A stretch of DNA of 64,000 nucleotides, taken from contig JAPPFD010000040.1 of assembly GCA_028823995.1 (NCBI GenBank), forward strand, positions 124,001-188,000, read 5' to 3'. Under the pieces are notes generated by a model that saw nothing but the letters and a program-made list of their open reading frames with translations, made no database searches and was not told where the DNA came from. This DNA comes from a bacterium (lineage in GTDB: Bacteria; Actinomycetota; Acidimicrobiia; Spongiisociales; ZC4RG35). Shown here in pieces: positions 35,021 through 42,796 of the stretch; positions within the stretch are counted from its first letter, which is position 1; every line of letters starts with the position of its first letter. Both the position numbers and the translations under genes were made by a program.

Positions 35021-35035
35021 TGATAATGATTATCA
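35021..35035. promoter_or_regulatory. Perfect 7-1-7 Fur-family box
   Basis: TGATAAT-G-ATTATCA is a perfect inverted repeat identical to the 7-1-7 Fur-box consensus described for Bacillus subtilis Fur. It stands in an AT-rich island between the divergent repressor and permease genes, placed to control both. Confidence 0.82.
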
Positions 35036-35075
35036 AATTGTTAAAGGACACTTTAAGGCTCGACGAAATAGCGGC

Positions 35076-35918
35076 GTGGACTGGTTGCTAGAGCCCTTTG
35101 AATTCGCCTTCCAGCAGCGGGCCCTCCTGGCCGGAGTGCTGGCCGGGTTGCTCACCTCGGTGGTGGGCACCTGGGTGGTGATCCGGGGGATGTCATTTAT
35201 GGGAGACGCGGTGGCGCACGGGATCATTCCAGGCGTGGCCATCGCCCTGGTCCTGGGAGTCAATCCTCTGTGGGGAGCCCTGGCCGCCGGGATTGTGATG
35301 GTCTGGGGGATCAACCAGGTTCACCAGCACACCAAGCTGAGCGCCGACATCGGGATCGGACTCCTGTTCGTGGGCATGCTGTCCCTGGGGGTGGTGATCA
35401 TCTCGCTGACCGCTTCCTTCTCGGTCTCGATCACCGCGGTCCTGTTCGGCGACCTTCTGGGAGTGACCACCGGCGGCATCCTCCTGCAGACCGTGAGCCT
35501 GGTGGTCGCCGCGGCGATCTCGGTGGTGATGTACCGGTCGTTCCTTGCTCTTGCCTTCAATGAAGCCAAGGCCGAGATGATGGACCTCCGGCCCCGCATG
35601 GCCCACCTGATGTTGCTGGCCCTTATCACCGGGACCATGGTGGTGCTGTTCCAGGGGGTGGGCGCCATCCTGGTGTTCGGCTTGTTGATCGGGCCTCCGG
35701 CCACCGCCATAATCCTGGTCCGCCGGGTGGTGCTGGTGATGGCGGTCTCCGCCGTGATAGCGGTCTTCTCGGTGGTGAGCGGCCTGGTGATCAGCTATCA
35801 GTTCTCGACGGCCGCCTCGGCCAGCATCGTGGTCATCTCGGTGGCCCTGTTCTTCGTCGCCCTCACGGGATCGCGGATACGCGATCACTTCCGTCGGAAG
35901 ACTCCTGCCCTGGCCTGA
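35076..35918 (+). CDS. Metal ABC transporter permease (ZnuB/MntC type)
   Basis: A 280-residue membrane protein of the ABC-3 family with about eight helices. Landmarks are LLTSVVGTWVVIRGMSFMGDAVAHGIIPGVA near residues 23-53 and GAILVFGLLIGPPATA near 200, the latter conserved in ZnuB. GTG 35076 is used because the hydrophobic protein begins there; an upstream ATG at 34968 would overlap the repressor gene and the Fur box. It pairs with the ATPase at 33836-34576. Confidence 0.88.
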   Translation: MDWLLEPFEFAFQQRALLAGVLAGLLTSVVGTWVVIRGMSFMGDAVAHGIIPGVAIALVLGVNPLWGALAAGIVMVWGINQVHQHTKLSADIGIGLLFVGMLSLGVVIISLTASFSVSITAVLFGDLLGVTTGGILLQTVSLVVAAAISVVMYRSFLALAFNEAKAEMMDLRPRMAHLMLLALITGTMVVLFQGVGAILVFGLLIGPPATAIILVRRVVLVMAVSAVIAVFSVVSGLVISYQFSTAASASIVVISVALFFVALTGSRIRDHFRRKTPALA

Positions 35919-35927
35919 ACGCCCCGG

Positions 35928-36923
35928 CTACTCGGGAGCGGGCCGACGGGCTTTCGCCAACACCTCGTCGATCGAGCTTCGGTCCACATCGCCCAGGTTC
36001 TGGACGTAGTCGTAGCCGAACCGGCCCTTGATGCACAGATGGCCGCTGGTGACGTCGTGGTCCTGGGGGGAGGTCACCTTTACGATCCGGTTGTCCTGGG
36101 TGTGCAGCTCCAGGTTGCAGCCCACCCCGCAGTAGGAGCAGACCGTCCGGGTGACCTCTTGGGTGTCCGGGTCCCACATCTCGGCGCGCCGCAGCTCCCA
36201 CTCGGAGCGGAACATGAGAGCGCCGGTGGGGCAGACCCCGATGCAGTTGCCGCAGAACACGCAGGCCCCGTCGCCCAGGGGAAGGTCCATCTCGGTTGAG
36301 ATCCGGGCGTCGAAACCCCGGCCGGCCACCGCAATGGCGTAGGTGCCCTGTGCGTCGATCCCGCACGCCTCCACGCATTTGTAACAGAGGATGCAGCGGG
36401 AGTAGTCGCGGACATAGAGGGTGTTGTCCACCTTGGTCGGCTGGTGCACGCCTTCGGCGGTCCGGCCGTTGACCTCACCGTGATGTCCCGGATGGCGCCG
36501 GTCCCTCTCCCCGGCTGCGGTGGGCTCCGACTGCGGACCGTACCGACCCGGCTCGGCTTCGTATTGTTCCATCCACTCTCCGACTTCGTCTTCGGCCGCC
36601 GAGAGGTCGACCGAGGAGCCCAGGAACTCCAGGATCATTTTCCGGCTGTGGCGGACCCTGTCGGAGTCGGTCTTCACCACCATGCCCTCCTCGGCGATCC
36701 GTGAACATGCGGGAACCAGGGTGCGGTTGCGTTCCACCTCCACCACGCAGATCCGGCACACGTTCACCGGGGTGAGGGTCTCCAGATAACAGAGGGTCGG
36801 CACCTCGGTGCCCATCTGGCGGCATGCCTCCAGGAGGGTGGCGCCCGGCCGGACTTCCACCGGGGAGCCGTCGATGGTCAGGCTCACGGTCTGTTGAGTC
36901 TCGGTGGTCTCGGGTCGGGTCAT
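35928..36923 (-). CDS. Formate dehydrogenase iron-sulfur subunit (detached N-terminal module)
   Basis: A 331-residue electron-transfer protein equal to the N-terminal third of NAD-type formate dehydrogenase alpha chains. Modules in order: plant-type [2Fe-2S] (about 15-75; Cys pattern in LCYLETLTPVNVCRIC and VPACSR), two [4Fe-4S] sites (CILCYKCVEAC and CVFCGNCIGVCPTG, about 173-225), and the Fe4S4 molybdoenzyme domain CSYCGVGC with GHLCIKGRFGYDYV (about 250-305). The His/Cys cluster motif usually lying between the first two modules is missing: no cysteine occurs between VPACSR and RCILC. ATG 36923 overlaps the NuoEF-like stop. It should carry electrons between the catalytic subunit and the diaphorase. 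Confidence 0.88.
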   Translation of the reverse strand: MTRPETTETQQTVSLTIDGSPVEVRPGATLLEACRQMGTEVPTLCYLETLTPVNVCRICVVEVERNRTLVPACSRIAEEGMVVKTDSDRVRHSRKMILEFLGSSVDLSAAEDEVGEWMEQYEAEPGRYGPQSEPTAAGERDRRHPGHHGEVNGRTAEGVHQPTKVDNTLYVRDYSRCILCYKCVEACGIDAQGTYAIAVAGRGFDARISTEMDLPLGDGACVFCGNCIGVCPTGALMFRSEWELRRAEMWDPDTQEVTRTVCSYCGVGCNLELHTQDNRIVKVTSPQDHDVTSGHLCIKGRFGYDYVQNLGDVDRSSIDEVLAKARRPAPE

Positions 36924-38731
36924 TCCAGCAGTCCGAGTTCGAGAGCCGAGCGCAGCGCGATGGCGGCGGTGTGCCCCAGGCCGCAGATGGATGCGTCCCT
37001 CATGGCCAGGTCGATTTCTTCGATCAGTTCCAGGTCTCCGGGCTGGGGGTCGCGCCGTATTCTCGCCAGCGCCTCTTCGACCCGTACAGTACCAACCCGG
37101 CACGGAACGCACTGTCCGCAGGTCTCGTCACGGAAGAAGGCGGCGATTCTCGCCAGGATGTCTCCGAAGTCGGTGTGCTGGTCGAAGGCCATGATCACCC
37201 CGGACCCCAGGGAGACCCCGGCTTCGGAGGCCGCCTCGAAGGTGAGCGGCATCTCCAGGAGGTCGGGGAGCACGAAGGAGCCGGCGGCGCCCCCCAGGAG
37301 GACGGCCCGCAGCCGGCGGCCCTCGGGCAATCCTCCGGCCAAGGCGATCAGATCGCCCAGAGTGGCGCCGAACTCCACCTCGTAGGTCCCGGGACGGCGC
37401 ACCGAGCCCGACAGGCAGAAGAGCTTTGGCCCGGTCGACTGGGGGGTGCCCGACGCGGCGAAACTGCTCCCCCCGTCGGTGACGATGTTGAGGACGTTGC
37501 AGAGCGTCTCCACATTGTTGATGACGGTCGGTTTTCCGAACAGTCCCGAAACGGTGGGGAAGGGCGGCTTGTTGCGGGGCTCTCCCCGCAGGCCTTCGAT
37601 GGAGTTCATCAGGGCGGTTTCCTCCCCGCAGATGTACGCGCCCTGCCCGCGGCGGAGATCGATGTCGAAGGAGACTCCGTTTCTGGTCGATTCGCCCAAC
37701 AGACCTGCCCTCCGCGCCTGGTGTATGGCCGACCGGAGCCGCCGGGTGGCCAAGGGATACTCCCCCCTGATGTACAGATAGCCCTGGCGTGCGCCGACCG
37801 CATAACCGGAGATGGTCATCGCCTCGATCACCGAGAATGGGTCGTCCTCCATCAGCACCCGGTCCTTGAAGGTGCCGGGCTCCGACTCGTCGGCGTTGCA
37901 GATCAGGTAGCGGACCGGGTCGGGGGAGTTGGCTACCGCCTCCCACTTGATCCAGGCGGGGAATGCCGCCCCGCCCCGTCCCCGAAGGCCTGACGCCTTG
38001 ACCTCGGCCACCAGCGCCGCAGGTCCCATCTGCACCGCCTCCTCCAAGGCCCGGTAGCCGCCCGCATCCAGATAGGAGTCGAGGGACCGGGGGTCCACGG
38101 TTCCCACCCTCCTCAGAAGCCGGAGATGCGGTTCTCCCGCCTGGGGGACAGCCGAAGTGTCCGTCTGACCATTCGTCGAGGGGATGCTCCCGTCCGGTCC
38201 TATGGGCCGCGACGCCGGATCGATGGAGGACAGGACCTGGTCTTCTTCTCCGGCCCGCTGGACGTAGGCCGCAGGGGCGCGGTCGCACTGGCCCAGGCAG
38301 GGCGACGGCAGCCACCGGGTGGCGGGCGTCCGGCCGTTGGCTTCAAGTCCCTCCATCAACTCCAGGGCCCCGGCCCTTCGACAAACGATGTCGTCACAGA
38401 TGTGGAGGACAACCGGTGGGGAAGGGTCGACCGAGATCAGCGAGTAGAAAGTCGCCACTCCCCATGCCTCGGCCGGCGGGACCGACAGTTCCCGGCAGAT
38501 GTGCATCAGTGCCCCCTCCGAGACCCAGCCTATCTCGGACTGCACGGTCTCCAGGGCCGGCAGCAGGAGATGACGTCGATCGGCGACGCTTTGCATCCCC
38601 GTGGCGAATATCCGGAGATTGGAGGCGGTGCGGACCCGCTGGTGGCTTTCCACCCCGGCCGGGCCGAGGACCGACTCTACCGCCTCCCGCTCGGCTGCGG
38701 TGGGTTGAGCATCTGTGAAGCGCAGGTCCAT
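36920..38731 (-). CDS. Formate dehydrogenase diaphorase subunit, NuoE-NuoF fusion
   Basis: A 603-residue NAD-reducing subunit. The first 165 residues are NuoE/FdsG-like with [2Fe-2S] cysteines in ICDDIVCRRAG and CLGQCDRAP. Residues from about 215 are NuoF/FdsB-like: GLRGRGGAAFPAWIKW (NADH site), YLICNADESEPGTFKDR (FMN site), and the [4Fe-4S] motif ETCGQCVPCRVGT with the fourth cysteine in ASICGLGHTA. All ligands are intact. In Cupriavidus-type FDH these are two genes (fdsG, fdsB); here they are fused. It is 21 bases downstream of the catalytic gene and overlaps the Fe-S gene. Confidence 0.9.
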   Translation of the reverse strand: MDLRFTDAQPTAAEREAVESVLGPAGVESHQRVRTASNLRIFATGMQSVADRRHLLLPALETVQSEIGWVSEGALMHICRELSVPPAEAWGVATFYSLISVDPSPPVVLHICDDIVCRRAGALELMEGLEANGRTPATRWLPSPCLGQCDRAPAAYVQRAGEEDQVLSSIDPASRPIGPDGSIPSTNGQTDTSAVPQAGEPHLRLLRRVGTVDPRSLDSYLDAGGYRALEEAVQMGPAALVAEVKASGLRGRGGAAFPAWIKWEAVANSPDPVRYLICNADESEPGTFKDRVLMEDDPFSVIEAMTISGYAVGARQGYLYIRGEYPLATRRLRSAIHQARRAGLLGESTRNGVSFDIDLRRGQGAYICGEETALMNSIEGLRGEPRNKPPFPTVSGLFGKPTVINNVETLCNVLNIVTDGGSSFAASGTPQSTGPKLFCLSGSVRRPGTYEVEFGATLGDLIALAGGLPEGRRLRAVLLGGAAGSFVLPDLLEMPLTFEAASEAGVSLGSGVIMAFDQHTDFGDILARIAAFFRDETCGQCVPCRVGTVRVEEALARIRRDPQPGDLELIEEIDLAMRDASICGLGHTAAIALRSALELGLLE

Positions 38732-38752
38732 AAGGAGATCGGTGGGCGGATG

Positions 38753-40651
38753 CTAGCCAACCGGAGCAGGCATCTTCTCCACTCGCACCGCGGTGGCCTT
38801 GAACTCGGCGGTGCCGCTCTTCGGATCCCAAGCCTCGATGGTGAGTTGATTGATGTCGACCTCTTCGGGGAAGTGAAGGGACATGAAGACCAGACCGGGC
38901 CGCAGGCTCCCGTCCACCCGGGCGGGGACGGTGATCGATCCCCGACGGGAAGTGACCCGCACGACCTCGCCTTCCGAGACATCCCACTCCGAGGAGTCCT
39001 CGGGTGAGATGTCGATGGTGCCGCCGATCCGGATCGGGGACTTCATGGAACCGCTCTGGACCCCCGTGTTGTAGGAGTCGAGGTGACGTCCGGTGGTGAG
39101 CCGGATGGGGAAGTCCTCGGTCAGCCGGTCCACCGGGGGCGCCCACTCCACCGGGGTGAAGGGGGCCAGCGGACCGCCCGGCGGGTCTGCCCACAGGCGG
39201 GAGTGGAGGAACAACTCACCGGGGTGATCCTCGTCGTAGCAGGGCCACTGGAGCCCGTCTTTCTCCAATCGACTGTACGCCATACCCCGGTGCATGGGGG
39301 AGAGGCTGCGCATCTCGTCCCAGACCTCCTCGGCGGTGGGGAGACCCCAGTCGTGACCCATGGCGGTGGCCAGCGAGCAGATGATGTGGGAGTCGGTGCG
39401 GGCCTCGCCCGGAGGCCGGAGGGCGGGACGCACCCGCTGCACCCGCCGTTCGCTGGAGGTGACAGTGCCCTCGGCCTCGCACCAGTCGGCCGCGGCCGGG
39501 AACACCACGTCCGCCATCTGGGCGGTGCGGGTCAGGAAGATGTCCTGGACCACTATGAAGTCAAGTCCCTCCAGGAGGCCGCGGGCCCGGTTGACGTCGG
39601 CCTCGGATTCGGCGGGGTTCTCTCCGATGACATACAGGCCTCGCAGGTGTCCCTCTTCCATGGCCTCGAACATCTGGGTGAGATGAAGTCCCTTGCGGGG
39701 AGGGACGGATGCATTCCACACCGCTTCGAAACGGCCTCGGATCTCGTCGGACTCGACGTCCTGGAAACCGGGGAACTTGTTGGGGATCGCCCCCATGTCG
39801 CCGCCCCCCTGCACGTTGTTCTGGCCCCGGAGGGGCACCAGGCCCGACCCGTAGCGGCCAACGTGCCCGCAGAGCAGGGCCAGGTTGATGAGAGCCAGCA
39901 CATTGTCGGTGGCGTTGTGGTGCTCGGTAATCCCCAGCGTCCAGCACAACTGGGCGCGATCGGCCTTGGCGTAGGTGTGGGCCAGGGAGCGGATGGCTTC
40001 AGCGGGTACGCCGGTTACCTCCTCGCCGCGTTCGAGGGTCCACTCCTCCACGCTCTCGGCGTATTCGTCGAAATTGAGGGTCGCCCGTTCGATGAACTCC
40101 CGGTTCTCCAGGCGGTTTGCCAGGATCTCGCGGGCCACCGCGTTGGAGAGGGCGATGTCGGACCCGACGTCGATTCCCAGCCACAGGTCGGCCCATTCCG
40201 CGGACTCGCTCCGCCGAGGGTCCACGCAGAACAAGGTGGCGCCGCGCCGGACCGCCCGGATGATCCGGTGAAAGAAGATGGGATGTGCGGCCCGGGCGTT
40301 CGATCCCCACAGGATCACCACCTCTGCGTCATCCATCTCCTCATAGGAACTGGTTCCCCCTCCGGCTCCGAAAACCGTCGCCAGACCGGCGACGCTGGGA
40401 GCGTGTCAGGTCCGGTTACAGGAATCTACGTTGTTGGTGCTCAACACCACCCGAGCGAACTTCTGTGCCAGATAGTTGGTCTCGTTGGTGGCCTTGGAGC
40501 AGGAAAACAGCCCTATCGCCTCTCCGCCGTGAGCATCGCGCACCCCGCCCAAGCCACGGGCCGCCGCGGACAGAGCCTCGGCCCAGGTGGCTTGTCGAAG
40601 TGCGCCGTTCTGTCGCACCAGCGGATGGGTCAGCCGGGTCTTTCTTCCCAT
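38753..40651 (-). CDS. fdhA: Formate dehydrogenase catalytic subunit, selenocysteine-containing
   Basis: A molybdopterin enzyme of 632 residues if the TGA at 40406-40408 is read as selenocysteine (Sec82). The context NVDSCNRT-U-HAPSVAGLATVF matches the active-site loop of formate dehydrogenases, where Sec or Cys is followed by the catalytic His. Beyond it the same frame continues with VILWGSNARAAHP, RGQNNVQGGGDMG and the C-terminal molybdopterin-binding domain (RLTTGRHLDSYNTG). ATG 40651 has AAGGAG eight bases upstream, so the protein truly begins here, without the Fe4S4 domain that normally precedes RLTHPLVR. That domain is encoded at 35928-36923. Predicted reaction: formate to CO2, reversible in principle. 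Confidence 0.9.
40376..40394 (-). promoter_or_regulatory. Bacterial SECIS hairpin in fdhA
   Basis: On the minus strand CGTCGCC (40394-40388), loop GGTCT (40387-40383) and GGCGACG (40382-40376) form a perfect 7-bp stem with a 5-base loop. It begins 11 bases after the TGA. The Escherichia coli fdhF SECIS has the same spacing and a GGUCU-containing loop, which SelB binds. Confidence 0.85.
40406..40408 (-). other. Selenocysteine codon (in-frame TGA)
   Basis: The only stop in the fdhA frame. It lies exactly at the active-site Sec/Cys position of the family, with coding similarity continuing on both sides. Confidence 0.88.
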
Positions 40652-40767
40652 AGTTGACTCTCCTTGACTTGAAGGGGCTGGTCCGGCCCCTTGGGGAGCA
40701 TTTTAGCAATCTGTAAAGAAGGGGCTCACCGTTCGACACGGAGTTTCGAGCGGCCGCCGGGCTGATC

Positions 40768-42534
40768 TCAGAACAGGCCCACCACCTTTCCGGACGAGTC
40801 GAGATCCACATTGAGATAGGCCGGCGCCGACGACAATCCGGGCATGGTGCGCACCGCTCCGACCAACGGGTAGATGAACCCGGCCCCCACCGAGGCGCGC
40901 ACTTCCCGGATGGGCAGCGTGTATCCCCGTGGGGCCCCCCTGAGACTGGGGTCATGGCTGATAGAGAGGTGGGTCTTGGCCATGCAGATCGGCAGATCGC
41001 CGAACCCGGCCTGCTCGTACTGGGCGAGTTGACGGTTGGCCAGGGCGGTGTACGAGACATCCGCCGCGCCGTAGACCTTCCGGGCGATGGTCGAGATCTT
41101 CTCCTTGAGGGACAGTTCATCGGGGTAGAGCAGGGAGAAGTCGCCCGGTAGGGTGCAGGCGTCCTCGACCGCCTCGGCCATCTCCAGGGCGCCCTGGCCT
41201 CCGTTGGCCCAGTGGGTGGTGGCGGCGACGGCATGGGCTCCGGCCTCGGAGGCCGCCGCCCGGAGGTATTCGATCTCCCGCTCGGTGTCGGTGGGAAACA
41301 CGTTCACCGCCACCACGGCCGGCACCCCGAACTGCTTCACGTTGTTGAGGTGGGCCTGGAGGTTTGCCACGCCTTCTCCCAGCAACTCCAGGTTCTCCTC
41401 GACGTAGGCTCTGGGCAGGGGCCGCCCCGGTCTCACCGGCGGGCCTCCTCCCTGGGCTTTGAGGGCTCGGATGGTGGTGGTCAGCACCACGCAGTCCGGG
41501 ACCAGCCCCGAGGTCCGGCATTTTATGTTGAAGAACTTCTCCATTCCCATGTCGGCGCCGAACCCCGACTCGGTGACCACGTAGTCAGCCAGTTGGAGGG
41601 CCACCCTGTCGGCCAGCACCGAGGAATTGCCATGGGCGATGTTGGCGAAGGGTCCGGCGTGCACGAAGACTCCCTGGCCCTCCAGGGTCTGCATCAGGGT
41701 CGGATGAAGAGCGTCCTTCATCAGCACGGTCACCGCTCCCGCCACCCCCAGGTCCTCGAGGGTGAGCGGATCCCCACCCTTGGACGTGCCGAACACGATC
41801 TTTCCGCAGCGCTCCCTCAGGTTGCGGAGCGCCGACGCGTAGTCCTGTCCGTCCACCAGCGCCAGGATGGCCATGATCTCGCTCGCCACCGTGATGTCGT
41901 ATCCGGTTTCCCGCGGCAGTCCGTCGGCCCGGCCTCCCAGACCCAGCACGATGCTGCGAAGCGCCCGGTCGTTCACGTCGACCACCCGCCGCCACAGGAT
42001 GCGGTGCTGGTCGATATTCAGGCGCTTCAGTCCCCGCTCCGCCAGTTTCGAGTCGCTGAGCCTCTCCTCGAAGTACCAGCGGGCGTCGATGGCGGCGGCC
42101 GCCAGGTTGTGGGCAACCCCGATGGCGTGCAGGTCTCCGGTGAGGTGAAGATTGAACTCCTCCATGGGGATCACCTGGCTGTAGCCGCCTCCCGCTGCAC
42201 CTCCCTTGATCCCGAAGGTGGGACCCATGCTGGGCTGGCGGATGCAGGCCATCACGTTTCGATCCCGGGCTCCCAGGCCCTGGGTCAGGCCGATGGTGGT
42301 GGTGGTCTTACCCTCCCCGAGGGGAGTCGGAGTGATGGCGGTCACGTCCACGTAGCGGCCCCGCGGGCGGTTGCGAACCCGCTTCAGGATGTCGAGGTGC
42401 ACCTTGGCCTTGTCGTGCCCGTAGGGGATCAGCTCTTCGGTTCTGATTCCCACCCGGTCGGCTATGTCGGTGATGGGAATTACCTGGGCGGCTTGGGCGA
42501 TGTCCAGGTCGGAGGGGATGGGGGACGAGTTCAA
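40768..42534 (-). CDS. fhs: Formate-tetrahydrofolate ligase
   Basis: The enzyme makes 10-formyl-tetrahydrofolate from formate, ATP and THF. The 588-residue protein has the P-loop TPTPLGEGKTTTTIGL (about 65-80), the family segment ACIRQPSMGPTFGIKGGAAGGGYSQV-like region (about 95-120) and GESGF-type VVTESGFGADMGMEKFFNIKCR near 325. TTG 42534 has AGGAGG six bases upstream, which decides the start; a longer frame from 42579 lacks one. It is upstream of fdhA on the same strand with a 116-base gap, linking formate supply or removal to the one-carbon pool. Confidence 0.94.
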   Translation of the reverse strand: MNSSPIPSDLDIAQAAQVIPITDIADRVGIRTEELIPYGHDKAKVHLDILKRVRNRPRGRYVDVTAITPTPLGEGKTTTTIGLTQGLGARDRNVMACIRQPSMGPTFGIKGGAAGGGYSQVIPMEEFNLHLTGDLHAIGVAHNLAAAAIDARWYFEERLSDSKLAERGLKRLNIDQHRILWRRVVDVNDRALRSIVLGLGGRADGLPRETGYDITVASEIMAILALVDGQDYASALRNLRERCGKIVFGTSKGGDPLTLEDLGVAGAVTVLMKDALHPTLMQTLEGQGVFVHAGPFANIAHGNSSVLADRVALQLADYVVTESGFGADMGMEKFFNIKCRTSGLVPDCVVLTTTIRALKAQGGGPPVRPGRPLPRAYVEENLELLGEGVANLQAHLNNVKQFGVPAVVAVNVFPTDTEREIEYLRAAASEAGAHAVAATTHWANGGQGALEMAEAVEDACTLPGDFSLLYPDELSLKEKISTIARKVYGAADVSYTALANRQLAQYEQAGFGDLPICMAKTHLSISHDPSLRGAPRGYTLPIREVRASVGAGFIYPLVGAVRTMPGLSSAPAYLNVDLDSSGKVVGLF

Positions 42535-42721
42535 GGGACGCCTCCTGGGCTCGGGGGATTCGGTATCGCAAAGTGACACCGCCGCTGGTTTTTACATAAT
42601 GTTAACCCGGTTGGCAGGACGCTTGGCATCCCCACCGCCCTCTTTCTGCAAGCCGGGTTGCGGAAGAGGCCGCGCCACCGATGGCGTCGGCAAGCGGGTT
42701 TCGAGGTCGGGAGGGAGGGTT

Positions 42722-42749
42722 TTGTAATGGGGGTGGGCGTTTCTAATCT
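42722..42749 (+). promoter_or_regulatory. Possible promoter of the nuo operon
   Basis: TTGTAA (42722-42727) and TAATCT (42744-42749) are separated by 16 bases, about 48 bases before nuoH. Both hexamers are imperfect. The gap of 262 bases between fhs and nuoH must hold promoters for both divergent operons; no riboswitch-like structure was recognised in it. Confidence 0.3.
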
Positions 42750-42796
42750 TTCACCTAGGCTGTGGCAGCGCTCTTTTTCCTGGTGACAACCCTCTG

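Noticed and set aside
40406-40651. A separate 81-residue protein upstream of the FDH gene, with the FDH gene starting at 40336
   Set aside because: The stop between them is at the Sec position, a SECIS hairpin follows, and the fragment alone is only the start of a molybdopterin domain. One gene with recoding explains all of it.
42535-42796. A folate (THF) or glycine riboswitch before fhs
   Set aside because: No conserved core of either class could be found by eye in the gap.
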